The notes under the pieces are model-generated. The model was not told where the DNA came from. It did no database searches and saw nothing but the letters and a program-made list of their open reading frames with translations. A program made the position numbers and the translations under genes. 61,236 nucleotides of DNA from Pseudomonas syringae (GTDB lineage: Bacteria > Pseudomonadota > Gammaproteobacteria > Pseudomonadales > Pseudomonadaceae). How positions within the stretch are numbered: the stretch's first letter is position 1; every line of letters begins with the position of its first letter. Location of the stretch: contig NZ_WKCB01000026.1 of NCBI RefSeq assembly GCF_021606685.1, forward strand, positions 1 to 61,236, given 5' to 3'. This document shows, one piece after another, positions 1 to 8,691 of this stretch.

Positions 1-105
1 AACGGAGCGCCACAGGACCAGTGGACGAGAGGATGAGCAGGCGAACCAGGAGACAGCGACGCCAGAACGCCAAAATAAGAAGGAAAGCCACAACAAGCCC
101 GCTCG

Positions 106-249
106 CCACAAGAAGGCTATCTGGCACAACTAGACTGCAAGTCACAGGAAGGCTATCTGGCACAACTAGACTGCAAGCTACATGAAGCCTATTTGAAACA
201 ATCAGGCTGCAAGCCACAGGAAGACTACCTGGCACAACCAGGCTACAAG
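106..249 (+). repeat. Four tandem 36-bp repeat units
   Basis: Four consecutive 36-bp units (106-141, 142-177, 178-213, 214-249). The first two are almost identical and the last two are diverged. Read in frame 1 of the + strand, each unit encodes a 12-residue motif of the form xQEGYLAQLDCK, and the frame stays open from 79 to a TGA at 256-258. No ATG is present in that open stretch and stops lie at 34-36 and 76-78. It is either the 3' remnant of a repeat-protein gene or a non-coding tandem repeat with a length divisible by 3. Confidence 0.8.
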
Positions 250-303
250 CCTGTTTGATAAAGAAAGGGCTTGCCAGGGTACTTGATCAACCGATCACCG
301 GTA

Positions 304-744
304 TCAGTCAGCCAATGGCGGCAATCGTCGCTTCACCGGGGTTTTCTTGACGATCGCGGTGTTGGTTTCCGCATAGGCGTTGAGGCGGTCGAGGAGGGCG
401 TCCAACTGGTCCATGGTGCGTACGTGCAGGCGTGCGATGAAGCAATCTTCGCCGGTGACTTTGTCGCATTCGGTGAACTCGGGGATGGCCTGGATCTGGC
501 GCTCCACCTCCTGCAACTTGCCGGGCAACGGGCGAATCCGCACGATGGCCTGCAGCAGGTAGCCGAAATGTTTGGGGTCGATGTCGACGGTGTAGTGGGT
601 GAGCACGCCGCGCTCCTCCAGGCGTCGCAAGCGCTCGCCAACGCTGGGCGAGGACAGCCCGGTGATGCCCGCCAGGGCCTTGAGTGACAGGCGCGAGTCG
701 TCCATCAAGGCGGCGATCAGTTGCTGGTCGATGGTGTCAATCAT
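304..744 (-). CDS. Lrp/AsnC family transcriptional regulator
   Basis: A 146-residue protein of typical Lrp/AsnC length. The N-terminal 60 residues form the AsnC-type helix-turn-helix, with the signature LSSPSVGERLRRLEERGVL around residues 30-48. The rest is the RAM (effector-binding, oligomerisation) domain, including the TGEDCFIARLHV strand. It is divergent from the EamA exporter gene starting at 854, 109 bp away. In this family the regulator commonly controls the neighbouring exporter in response to an amino acid, so an amino-acid effector and control of 854-1759 are inferred. The ATG at 742-744 gives the full HTH domain. The effector cannot be named from sequence. Confidence 0.93.
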   Translation of the reverse strand: MIDTIDQQLIAALMDDSRLSLKALAGITGLSSPSVGERLRRLEERGVLTHYTVDIDPKHFGYLLQAIVRIRPLPGKLQEVERQIQAIPEFTECDKVTGEDCFIARLHVRTMDQLDALLDRLNAYAETNTAIVKKTPVKRRLPPLAD

Positions 745-853
745 GGTGTCAGCCTAATAAGAAAAGGTGATTCGGCTGTCTGGCCTTATTTAAGCGCTGG
801 AGCCGCTACCGAGCAGATTGCCATACTTGAGCCTCATTTGAGGAGCATCAAAC

Positions 854-1759
854 GTGGACACATCTATCCGTCGCGGGTCGTGGGAAATGGTCGCCGCCAT
901 GCTGATCTCGGGCAGCATCGGCTGGTTTGTGCTGGTGTCGGGTGTATCGGTGATCGAAGTGGTGTTCTGGCGCTGCGTGATCGGCGCGCTGACGCTGTTG
1001 CTGGTCTGCGCGGTACTGGGTTACCTGCGCCTGGACCTGCTCAGTTGGGCCAAGCTTGGGTTGGCAATGCTCAGCGGCGTGGCCATCGTCGGCAATTGGC
1101 TGCTGTTGTTTGAGTCCTATTCCCGCGCGTCCATCGCCATCAGCACAGCGGTCTATAACGTGCAGCCGTTCATGTTGGTGCTGCTGGCGGCGGTGTTTCT
1201 GGACGAAAAGATCACCCTGCAGAAGCTGGCGTGGCTGAGCCTGGCCTTTGTGGGCATGCTGGCGATCGTCACGGCCCATGGCGAGCAGCAAAGCAGCGGA
1301 GGCGATTACCTCAGCGGTATTGCGTTAGCGCTGGGCGCAGCCTTCCTGTATGCGACTGCCGCACTGATCATCAAGCGTTTGAAGGCGGTGCCGCCGCATT
1401 TGATGGCGCTGATCCAAGTGACCACCGGCGCGGTATTGCTTGCGCCTTTGGTGCCGTGGAACAGCGTGCCGGTTGCGACCCAGGCCTGGGCCGCCCTGGT
1501 GACGCTGGGCGTGGTACACACCGGCTTGATGTACGTGTTGCTGTACGGAGCGATCCAGAAACTGCCGACCGCCATCACCGGCGCGTTGTCGTTCATCTAC
1601 CCGATTGCGGCGATCCTGGTGGACTGGATTGCATTCGGGCATCGCCTGGGTTGGCTGCAATGGCTGGGCGTTGCCGCGATTCTGCTGGCGGCTGCAGGGT
1701 TGCAGCGGGGCTGGTGGTGGCCCCGCTCCCGCAGGGTTAGTGCGTGCCCTGGAAGATGA
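854..1759 (+). CDS. EamA/DMT family inner-membrane exporter
   Basis: A 301-residue protein of ten hydrophobic segments made of two repeated five-helix EamA halves (roughly residues 5-140 and 150-290), typical of RhaT/EamA drug/metabolite transporters. The second half contains the usual small-residue-rich IAAILVDWIAFGHRL helix. The start is a GTG with a GAGGAG ribosome binding site about 8 bases upstream. It is transcribed divergently from the Lrp/AsnC regulator, which suggests export of an amino acid or related metabolite (inference). Its last 23 bases overlap the 3' end of the convergent rlhA gene. The substrate is unknown. Confidence 0.9.
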   Translation: MDTSIRRGSWEMVAAMLISGSIGWFVLVSGVSVIEVVFWRCVIGALTLLLVCAVLGYLRLDLLSWAKLGLAMLSGVAIVGNWLLLFESYSRASIAISTAVYNVQPFMLVLLAAVFLDEKITLQKLAWLSLAFVGMLAIVTAHGEQQSSGGDYLSGIALALGAAFLYATAALIIKRLKAVPPHLMALIQVTTGAVLLAPLVPWNSVPVATQAWAALVTLGVVHTGLMYVLLYGAIQKLPTAITGALSFIYPIAAILVDWIAFGHRLGWLQWLGVAAILLAAAGLQRGWWWPRSRRVSACPGR

Positions 1760-3716
1760 TGTTTTCCGGGTTGAAGTGGCCCACACCGCTGCCAGGCTGC
1801 GGCAGACCCAGGATATGCCCCTTGATCTTGCCCACCACGTGCATCTCGCAGGGTTTGCAGTCGAACTTGAGGGTCAGCACTTCATCGCCATGGATCAATT
1901 GCATCGGCGCCACCTTGGTCTTCACGCCCGTCACGCCCTTGGCCTGTTTAGGGCACAGGTTGAACGAGAAGCGCAGGCAGTGCTTGGTGATCATCACCGG
2001 CACTTCGCCGGTTTCTTCATGGGCTTCGAAGGCCGCATCGATCAGCTCCACCCCGTGGCGATGGTAGAAGTCGCGGGCTTTCTGGTTGTAGACGTTGGCC
2101 AGGAACGACAAGTGCGCGTCCGGGTACACCGGCGGCGGCGTGGTTTCGGCCTTGCGCCCGCCACGCGGGTGGGCGGCGACACGGGCGGCGGTCAGGGCTT
2201 CAATCACTTCGCGGCGCAGGGCCTTGAGCTGCGAGTTGGGAATGAAGAACGCCTGCGGCGCATCCAGCTCGATGTGGGTGGCGTGGTATTCGGTGGTGCC
2301 GAGCTGGCCGAGCAGATCGCGCAGCGTGTCCAGCGCCTGTTCCGGTTTGTTGGCCACGCCGAACGGGCCGGGCAGGGTGACGCTGGCGCGGATGCCTTCT
2401 TCGCTGGTGGCGGTGACCTCCAGCTGCGCTTCGCACAGGCGCGCAACCCACGTCAGGCCGATACGGCGCTCGGCCGAGGTCTTGAGCAACGCCTGTTGCC
2501 AGTTATGGTCCAGGTTGCGGTTCAGGGGATGGTTCGGGCGCAACTGATGCAGGCCAGCCGGCATTTCATTGGGCTCGACGCGGTAGCGGTAGCGCTTCTG
2601 GCCATCTTCCTCGAACTCGCCTTTGGCTTCTGCGATGTTGGCGCGGAAACCCACCACCTCACGCTTGATCAATACATTGAGGCCGTCGCCATTGGACAGC
2701 GGCTCATGGGTGACCACCTGCAAGTCGCGCTTGCCGGCTTTTTCCACCACACCCACCGGCAGGCCGGTGAAGGTCGGGGTGTCGAAGGCGCCGATGTCGA
2801 TCTTGCGGTCGGTGACAAAGTAGTCGGTGCTGCCACGGTGGAAGGTTTTTTCCGGGTCGGGCAGGAAGAAATGCGCGGTGCGGCCACTGGAGGCGCGCGC
2901 CAGGTCCGGGCGGTCTTCGAGGACATCGTCGAGGCGCTGGCGGTAATAGGCGGTGATGTTTTTCACATAGCCCATGTCCTTGTAGCGGCCTTCGATCTTG
3001 AACGAGCGCACGCCGGCTTCGACCAGGGCGCGGATGTTGGCGCTCTGGTTGTTGTCTTTCATCGACAGCAGGTGTTTTTCAAAGGCCACGACGCGGCCCT
3101 GGTCGTCTTTCAAGGTGTACGGCAGGCGGCAAGCCTGGGAGCAATCGCCACGGTTGGCGCTGCGGCCGTTCTGCGCGTGGGAGATATTGCACTGCCCGGA
3201 AAACGCAACGCACAGGGCGCCGTGGATAAAGAACTCGATGGCGGCATCGGTTTCGTCGGCGATGGCGCGGATCTCTTGCAGGTTCAGCTCACGGGCCAAT
3301 ACCAACTGCGAGAACCCGGCCTGGTCGAGAAACTTAGCGCGGCCCAGGGTACGGATGTCGGTCTGGGTGCTGGCGTGCAGCTCGATGGGCGGAATATCCA
3401 GCTCCATCACGCCCAGGTCCTGCACGATCAACGCGTCGACGCCGGCGTCGTAGAGCTGATGGATCAGCTTGCGCGCGGGTTCCAGCTCGTTGTCATGCAG
3501 GATGGTGTTGATGGTGGTGAACACCCGCGCGTGGTAACGGCGGGCGAATTCGACCAGTTGAGCGATATCGCTCACCTCGTTGCACGCGTTATGGCGCGCG
3601 CCAAAGCTTGGGCCGCCGATGTAGATGGCATCGGCGCCATGCAGGATCGCCTCGCGCGCGATGGCGACATCGCGGGCAGGGCTGAGCAATTCAAGGTGGT
3701 GCTTGGGCAAGGACAT
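1737..3716 (-). CDS. rlhA: U32-family 23S rRNA C2501 hydroxylase RlhA (YdcP)
   Basis: A 659-residue U32 peptidase-like protein. From recall it aligns along its length with E. coli RlhA/YdcP (653 residues), which makes 5-hydroxycytidine at position 2501 of 23S rRNA; it is much longer than the tRNA-hydroxylating relative TrhP/YegQ. The N-terminal U32 domain (about residues 10-330) has ARDVAIAREAILHGADAIYI and the family cysteines C169, C176, C192 and C196. A DUF3656-like middle region follows, then a C-terminal Cys-containing segment (CLRFSFNLCPKQ, LKFDCKPCEMHV). I chose the ATG at 3716 (MSLPKHHLELL) because the 46 residues upstream are unlike the family. It is the last gene before the convergent EamA gene. 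Confidence 0.93.
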   Translation of the reverse strand: MSLPKHHLELLSPARDVAIAREAILHGADAIYIGGPSFGARHNACNEVSDIAQLVEFARRYHARVFTTINTILHDNELEPARKLIHQLYDAGVDALIVQDLGVMELDIPPIELHASTQTDIRTLGRAKFLDQAGFSQLVLARELNLQEIRAIADETDAAIEFFIHGALCVAFSGQCNISHAQNGRSANRGDCSQACRLPYTLKDDQGRVVAFEKHLLSMKDNNQSANIRALVEAGVRSFKIEGRYKDMGYVKNITAYYRQRLDDVLEDRPDLARASSGRTAHFFLPDPEKTFHRGSTDYFVTDRKIDIGAFDTPTFTGLPVGVVEKAGKRDLQVVTHEPLSNGDGLNVLIKREVVGFRANIAEAKGEFEEDGQKRYRYRVEPNEMPAGLHQLRPNHPLNRNLDHNWQQALLKTSAERRIGLTWVARLCEAQLEVTATSEEGIRASVTLPGPFGVANKPEQALDTLRDLLGQLGTTEYHATHIELDAPQAFFIPNSQLKALRREVIEALTAARVAAHPRGGRKAETTPPPVYPDAHLSFLANVYNQKARDFYHRHGVELIDAAFEAHEETGEVPVMITKHCLRFSFNLCPKQAKGVTGVKTKVAPMQLIHGDEVLTLKFDCKPCEMHVVGKIKGHILGLPQPGSGVGHFNPENIIFQGTH

Positions 3717-3786
3717 AGTTTTTTTAGTCAGGCTTGTCACGGTTGAGGCGCGCATTGTAGCTGTGAAATGCCTGACCGGCATCACT

Positions 3787-4167
3787 TCAGGCTTGGGCGG
3801 CCATCGCGGTGACTTCCACGCGCATGCCTTCCACCGCCAATGCGGCCACGCCAACTGCCGCGCGCACGGGCCAGGGCTTGGCGAAGAAGCGTTTGTAGAC
3901 CTCGTTGAAGGCGGCGCGGTCGGCCATATCAGTCAGATAAATGGTCAGGTGCATCACCCGGTCCATCGAGCTGCCGGCTTTTTCCAGGGCGACTTTCAAG
4001 GCTTGCAGGGTGCATTCGCTTTGCGCGGTGATATCGCCCAGTTCCAGGCTGCCATCGGCATGCGTGGGGATCTGGGTAGAGACGAGGATGCCGTTGAAGC
4101 CGATCACGTCGGAAGAAATCGAATCGGCATCCGGATCGGGGGTGTAGGACAGGTCGTGGTTGGCCAT
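3787..4167 (-). CDS. RidA/YjgF family enamine/imine deaminase-like protein
   Basis: A 126-residue protein of the usual RidA length. It shows the family pattern GFNGILVSTQIP near the N-terminus, the LEKAGSSMDRVMHLTIYLTDM segment in the middle, and PVRAAVGVAALAVEGMRVEVTAMA at the end. In canonical RidA an Arg in the segment corresponding to PVRAAVG and a C-terminal Glu contribute to hydrolysis of reactive enamines/imines; the Arg is present here. It lies 70 bp from rlhA on the same strand. The start at MANHDLSY is preferred over an upstream ATG that adds 12 residues not typical of the family. Cellular substrate not predictable. Confidence 0.88.
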   Translation of the reverse strand: MANHDLSYTPDPDADSISSDVIGFNGILVSTQIPTHADGSLELGDITAQSECTLQALKVALEKAGSSMDRVMHLTIYLTDMADRAAFNEVYKRFFAKPWPVRAAVGVAALAVEGMRVEVTAMAAQA

Positions 4168-4238
4168 GGGCGCCTCTTTTTGGCTGTAACAGAAGGCGCC
4201 CATGGTCCCCGAAAATCACCGCAGGGGCAAACCGCGGG

Positions 4239-5507
4239 TTACACCCAGCGGCGGAACAGCACGCTGGCATTCACGCCGCCAAAGCCGAAGCCGTTGGACA
4301 GCGCGTACTCAATTGGCATCGGCCGTGCGGTCCCGCGCAGCAGGTCCAGGCCTTCGGCGAGGGGGTCGGGGTTTTCAAGGTTGAGGGTCACCGGAGCGAC
4401 CTGATCGCGCAGGGCAAGCACGGTGAAGATGGCTTCGATGCCGCCTGCCGCACCGAGCAAATGGCCGGTGGCGGATTTGGTCGAACTGATCGCCGGCTGG
4501 CCACTGGCGCCGAAGACTGTCTTGATCGCGGCCAATTCGCCTTTGTCGCCCACCGGCGTCGAGGTGGCATGGGCGTTCAGGTACTGCACCTGGGACGCCT
4601 CGATACCCGCCTGACGCAGGGCCTGCAACATGGCCCGGCGTGCGCCGTCGCCGTCTTCCGGGCCGGCCGTCATGTGATAGGCATCGGCACTGGTGCCGTA
4701 CCCCACGAGTTCGGCAATCGGCTGCGCGCCGCGCGCCAGGGCGTGCTCGAGCGATTCGATGACCAGAATGCCAGCGCCTTCGCCCATCACGAAGCCATCG
4801 CGCGCCTGGTCGAAGGGCCGCGAGGCGCGCTCCGGGCTGTCGTTGAAGTCGCTGGACAAGGCCCGCGCTGCGGCAAACCCGGCGAGGCTGACCCGATGGA
4901 TCGCCGCCTCGGCACCGCCGCACACCGCTACATCGACTTCACCGGCACGGATCATCCGCGCCGCGTCCCCGATGGCCTGCACACCCGCCGCGCACGCGGT
5001 GACCGGTGCGCCCAGCGGGCCTTTCAAACCGTAGTTGATCGACACATGCCCGGCGGCCATGTTGCTCAGAAACGACGGAATGGTGAACGGCGACAAGCGC
5101 CGTGGGCCCTTGCTGTCAGTGGTGCGCACCGCATCGGCGATGGCCGGAAAGCCGCCCACGCCCGACGCGATAATGGTGGCGGTGCGTTCCTGCTCTTCGA
5201 CGGTTTTCGGCGCCCAGCCGGCCTGTTTCAAGGCTTCATCGGCCGCTGCCAGGGCGAACAGGATGAAGCGGTCCATCTTGCGCTGTTCCTTGGCAGCCAA
5301 GAGTCGGTCGGGATCAAACCCGGCTTGCGGGTCTTGCAGCACAGTCTGCACCTGACCGCCGATGCTGATCGCCAGGTCGCCGATCAATGCTTGCGGCAGC
5401 TGACGAATGCCCGATTGCCCGGCCAACAAGCGCTGCCAGGTTGACTCGACGTCAGCGCCCAGCGGCGTCAGTGCGCCCATGCCCGTCACAACGATACGCT
5501 TACTCAT
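4239..5507 (-). CDS. Beta-ketoacyl-ACP synthase II (FabF type), stand-alone copy
   Basis: A 422-residue KAS II condensing enzyme. Catalytic residues are visible: Cys172 in VTACAAG, the His in LNAHATSTPVGD, and the Lys/His pair in KSATGHLLGAAGG. The C-terminal GFGFGGVNASV motif is intact. The reaction would be decarboxylative condensation of malonyl-ACP with acyl-ACP. It is not in a fab cluster (no acpP, fabD or fabG beside it) but sits divergent from an HxlR regulator 107 bp away. It is therefore probably a dedicated, regulated paralogue rather than the housekeeping fabF (inference). The start at MSKRIVVTG fits the family; the upstream ATG adds 11 residues. Confidence 0.9.
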   Translation of the reverse strand: MSKRIVVTGMGALTPLGADVESTWQRLLAGQSGIRQLPQALIGDLAISIGGQVQTVLQDPQAGFDPDRLLAAKEQRKMDRFILFALAAADEALKQAGWAPKTVEEQERTATIIASGVGGFPAIADAVRTTDSKGPRRLSPFTIPSFLSNMAAGHVSINYGLKGPLGAPVTACAAGVQAIGDAARMIRAGEVDVAVCGGAEAAIHRVSLAGFAAARALSSDFNDSPERASRPFDQARDGFVMGEGAGILVIESLEHALARGAQPIAELVGYGTSADAYHMTAGPEDGDGARRAMLQALRQAGIEASQVQYLNAHATSTPVGDKGELAAIKTVFGASGQPAISSTKSATGHLLGAAGGIEAIFTVLALRDQVAPVTLNLENPDPLAEGLDLLRGTARPMPIEYALSNGFGFGGVNASVLFRRWV

Positions 5508-5551
5508 GATCAATCGACTCCGGTTGCGTTGAGGGTACAAGCCCTATGGAC

Positions 5552-5574
5552 GTTACTATCATCATGAAAGTAAC
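5552..5574. promoter_or_regulatory. Inverted repeat GTTACT-N11-AGTAAC, possible HxlR operator
   Basis: Perfect 6-bp arms GTTACT (5552-5557) and AGTAAC (5569-5574) lie in the 107-bp gap between the ketosynthase gene and the HxlR-type regulator gene. HxlR proteins bind such dyads as dimers, often at their own promoters. The assignment is inferred from position and symmetry only. Confidence 0.45.
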
Positions 5575-5614
5575 ATGGCGCTACGCAACTTTGCACCGAC
5601 ACACAGGAAGCCGC

Positions 5615-6106
5615 ATGCAACGCAAGTCCCTTACCAGCGACGAATGCCCCATCGCCCGTAGCCTCGACCGGGTAGGGGAGTGGTGGAGCATCCTGATCAT
5701 GCGCGACGCGTTACACGGCCTGCGCCGCTTCGACGAGTTTTCGCGCAGCCTGGGCATTGCGCCGAATATGCTGACGCGCCGCCTGAATGCCTTGGTCGAC
5801 GCCGGCATGTTGCAGCGCCTTCCCTACAGTGAGCGCCCACCGCGCTACGAATACGTGCCCACGGCCAAGGGCGAAGACTTTCGCGTGGTGCTGATGGCCT
5901 TGGTGGCGTGGGGCAATCGGCATTACGCCGAGGAGGGTGTCAGCGTGGAGGTGGTTGACCGTGATACCGGCCAGTTGCTGCAGCCGATGATGGCGAGCGC
6001 CGACGGCAACGTGGTGCCGTGGGACCAGTGCGTGTTGCAGGCAGGCCCGGCAGCCAGCACGGGCATGCGCGAGCGGTTGAGGCAGTCGATTGACGTCAGA
6101 AAATAA
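5615..6106 (+). CDS. HxlR-family winged-helix transcriptional regulator
   Basis: A 163-residue protein with the HxlR signature near the N-terminus: CPIARSLDRVGEWWSILIMRDALHGLRRFDEFSRSLGIAPNML, including the conserved Cys, then a winged helix ending YSERPPRYEYVPTAKG (about residues 8-95). The C-terminal 65 residues are a longer tail than in minimal HxlR proteins. The ATG at 5615 is preferred because the 23 residues of the longer reading lie over the putative operator. It is divergent from the FabF-type gene, which is its likely target. HxlR regulators often sense redox or aldehyde stress through the N-terminal Cys; that role here is inferred. Confidence 0.88.
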   Translation: MQRKSLTSDECPIARSLDRVGEWWSILIMRDALHGLRRFDEFSRSLGIAPNMLTRRLNALVDAGMLQRLPYSERPPRYEYVPTAKGEDFRVVLMALVAWGNRHYAEEGVSVEVVDRDTGQLLQPMMASADGNVVPWDQCVLQAGPAASTGMRERLRQSIDVRK

Positions 6107-6188
6107 ACATTGCAGCTGAGTCAAGTCGCGTATTTCCCCGCCGATAGCGAGTCAAGTAACCGGTTATTCGCATGCCTGAGGGGGCGCC

Positions 6189-7544
6189 ATGTTCAACACT
6201 GCACTTAAATCAGAACTGGCGGCCAGGACGGCCGACGTTACCGAATACAAAGGACTGATTGGCGCACTTGAGCGCTCCATGGCGGTGGTTGAATTCGACC
6301 TGAACGGCACAGTGCTGCGGGCCAATGACAACTTCCTCAAGACCCTGGGCTACAGCCGCGAGCAGCTGGCGGGTAAAACCCACCGCGAGTTCTGCTTGCC
6401 GTCACTCACCAACAGCCCGGCCTACAGCCAGTTCTGGGCTGAGCTCAAGGCCGGCAAGTTTGTGTCGGGCACCTTCAAGCGGGTGGACGCCAAGGGCAGG
6501 ACTATCTGGCTGGAAGCCAGCTACAACCCGGTGCTGGATGAAGGCGGCAAGGTGTTGAAAGTGGTCAAGTACGCGCTGGATGTCACCGAAAAAGTCTCGC
6601 AAGAAGCCGCTACCCGCAGCAAGCTGGTCGCACTCGATCGCGCGATGGCGGTGATTGAGTTCGACCTGCGTGGCCAGGTGCTGGATGCCAACTCCAACTT
6701 TTTGAATGTGATGGGCTATTCGCTGGCGGAAATCAAAGGCAAACAGCACCAGCTGTTTTGCGAGCCCACGCTGATCAACAGCAGCGAATACGCAGACTTC
6801 TGGCGCCGCCTGAATAACGGTGAGTTCTTCACCGGGCAATTCAAGCGCCTCGGCAAGCATGGCCGCGTGGTGTGGCTGGAAGCCAGCTACAACCCGGTGT
6901 ACGACGGCGATGGCACGCTGATCAAGATCGTCAAGTTTGCCAGCGACATCACCGAGCGCGTGGAGAAGTTCGAAGAGGACTCTCGCGGCGCCTCGCGGGC
7001 CTATCATATTTCCTCGGAGACCGAGCGCTTCGCCGAACACGGCACCCAAGTGATCCAGGAAACGGCCACGGAAATGCGCCGTATCGCCGACAACATTGGC
7101 GCATCCGCGCGCCTGGTCGGGCAGTTGGGCGATCGTTCCGAGCAGATCACCGCCATCGTCAATACTATTCGCGGCATTGCCGACCAGACCAACCTGCTAG
7201 CGCTGAACGCCGCTATCGAGGCCGCGCGGGCCGGTGATCAGGGTCGTGGTTTTGCGGTGGTGGCCGATGAAGTTCGGCAGTTGGCGGGACGCACCAGCCG
7301 CTCGACAGCGGAAATCGCTGAGATGATCGGCATGATCCTTTCCGAAACCCGCGACGCGGTGACCAGCATGAACGCGACCCAGGAAGGCGCCCAGCGTGGC
7401 GTCAGCCTGGCGGACCAGGCAGGCTCGGTGATCCTGCAGATCCGCACCAGCACCAGTGATGCGGTGCAGGCAGTGAGCATGTTTGCGTCGAAACTGGATG
7501 AATCTGAAGTGATTCCCAAAGCCGCTGTCGGTTGGGTGGGCTGA
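6189..7544 (+). CDS. Soluble PAS-PAS methyl-accepting chemotaxis-type transducer (BdlA-like)
   Basis: A 451-residue cytoplasmic protein without membrane segments. Two near-duplicate PAS/PAC domains (about residues 22-135 and 145-258) share MAVxEFDLxGxVLxANxNFL and WLEASYNPV. The MCP signalling domain (about 270-445) has the hairpin tip [20 protein letters not shown]. The architecture matches P. aeruginosa BdlA, a biofilm-dispersal transducer of similar size. It probably senses redox or a small ligand through the PAS domains and acts on CheA/CheW encoded elsewhere (inference). A GGGGGC stretch 6-11 bases upstream of the ATG is a weak ribosome binding site. It stands alone with no che genes beside it. 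Confidence 0.88.
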   Translation: MFNTALKSELAARTADVTEYKGLIGALERSMAVVEFDLNGTVLRANDNFLKTLGYSREQLAGKTHREFCLPSLTNSPAYSQFWAELKAGKFVSGTFKRVDAKGRTIWLEASYNPVLDEGGKVLKVVKYALDVTEKVSQEAATRSKLVALDRAMAVIEFDLRGQVLDANSNFLNVMGYSLAEIKGKQHQLFCEPTLINSSEYADFWRRLNNGEFFTGQFKRLGKHGRVVWLEASYNPVYDGDGTLIKIVKFASDITERVEKFEEDSRGASRAYHISSETERFAEHGTQVIQETATEMRRIADNIGASARLVGQLGDRSEQITAIVNTIRGIADQTNLLALNAAIEAARAGDQGRGFAVVADEVRQLAGRTSRSTAEIAEMIGMILSETRDAVTSMNATQEGAQRGVSLADQAGSVILQIRTSTSDAVQAVSMFASKLDESEVIPKAAVGWVG

Positions 7545-7601
7545 TAGCCGGAGGTAGCGCGGTGTGGAGGAGGGGGGTGGCCCCCTCGTTCCGCCCGGGT
7601 A

Positions 7602-8471
7602 TTACTCTTTTACATCCATGAACTCTTGCGCCCACGCCACGTAGCTTTCCGGCAACGTGTAGGTGTGCGTCAGTTCGGTCGCGCTGAGGTTCGACGTGCT
7701 GTGGGTCAACTGGCGTTGGGCGCGCAGGCTGTCGTAAGTGGCTTTGATGGCGGCGAAGTAAGCACCGTGGCCGGCGACCACCACGCGTACGCCCAGGCTG
7801 GCCAGGCGTTGGCTGTCATTGAGCTTGGGGTTGCCGTAAGTCACCAGCATCAGCGGAACGGTGAGGTGCTCCGCGATCTGTTCCAGGTGTTCGAAGTCGC
7901 TGACACCGACCATGCAAATCCCGTCTGCACCGGCGTTTTGATAGGCCAGGGTGCGCTCGATCACCGCTTGGGTCGGCAGCACGCCGGCGTTGGTCCGCGC
8001 GATGATCGACAGTTCAGGGTCGACACGGGCTTCCAGGGCGGCCCGGACTTTGCCGATACCTTCGTCAATGGAGATCAGGTCGGTGGACTTGCGCCCAAAT
8101 TGCGCGGGCAGCAAGGTGTCTTCGATGGTCAGCGCTGCCACACCGGCGCGCTCAAGCTCTTCGACGGTGCGCATCACGTTCAGGGCGTTGCCGTAGCCGT
8201 GGTCGGCGTCGGCAATGAACGGCAGTTGCGCGACGCGGCCGATGCGGGTCGCCTGCTCAACGAACTCACTCAGCGTGATCAGCGCAAAATCGGGCGCTGC
8301 CAATACCTGCAACGAGGCGACGGAGCCTCCCAGGATGCCAACCTCAAAACCCAGGTCAGCGGCGATACGTGCAGACATCGGGTCGAATACAGAAGCGGTT
8401 TCAACGCACGTTGGCGTTGCAAGCAATTCACGGAAATTACGGCGCAGGGCTGAGTGGGACTTTTTCGGCAT
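7602..8471 (-). CDS. Oxaloacetate decarboxylase, isocitrate lyase/PEP mutase superfamily
   Basis: A 289-residue TIM-barrel enzyme of the ICL/PEPM superfamily. Visible features are [27 protein letters not shown] near the N-terminus, the metal-binding [17 protein letters not shown] segment, and the [11 protein letters not shown] loop. Length and motifs match the P. aeruginosa PA4872-type cofactor-independent oxaloacetate decarboxylase (recalled, not searched). The true isocitrate lyase motif KKCGH is absent, so it is not AceA. The start [13 protein letters not shown] follows the family; 13 extra upstream residues are discarded. It would convert oxaloacetate to pyruvate and CO2 in the cytoplasm. 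Confidence 0.85.
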   Translation of the reverse strand: MPKKSHSALRRNFRELLATPTCVETASVFDPMSARIAADLGFEVGILGGSVASLQVLAAPDFALITLSEFVEQATRIGRVAQLPFIADADHGYGNALNVMRTVEELERAGVAALTIEDTLLPAQFGRKSTDLISIDEGIGKVRAALEARVDPELSIIARTNAGVLPTQAVIERTLAYQNAGADGICMVGVSDFEHLEQIAEHLTVPLMLVTYGNPKLNDSQRLASLGVRVVVAGHGAYFAAIKATYDSLRAQRQLTHSTSNLSATELTHTYTLPESYVAWAQEFMDVKE

Positions 8472-8691
8472 GATCTTTCCTGGTGCTGGCCATCGTCGAC
8501 ATTCGATCAAAGCCTATTGGTAGACGTGTGAGATTACCATGTAGGAAAACGTAGGATTATGACGTTTAAGAATGGGGTATGCAGCCAGGGCATAGTTTGG
8601 CCTGTAATCAGGTGTGCCAGTGAGTACAATCGCGCGGTGCAATTGCAACGAACCCAGCGGACAAAACCGTGTACCTGTTGAAGTGTGAAGA

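Noticed and set aside
106..249. CRISPR array at the left end
   Set aside because: Units are contiguous 36-bp tandem repeats without unique spacers, so this is not repeat-spacer architecture; no cas genes.
1605..3746. 713-codon + strand open frame opposite rlhA
   Set aside because: Composition is His/Gln/Val/Gly-rich in the way expected of an antisense frame of a high-GC gene, and rlhA on the - strand has clear full-length family motifs.
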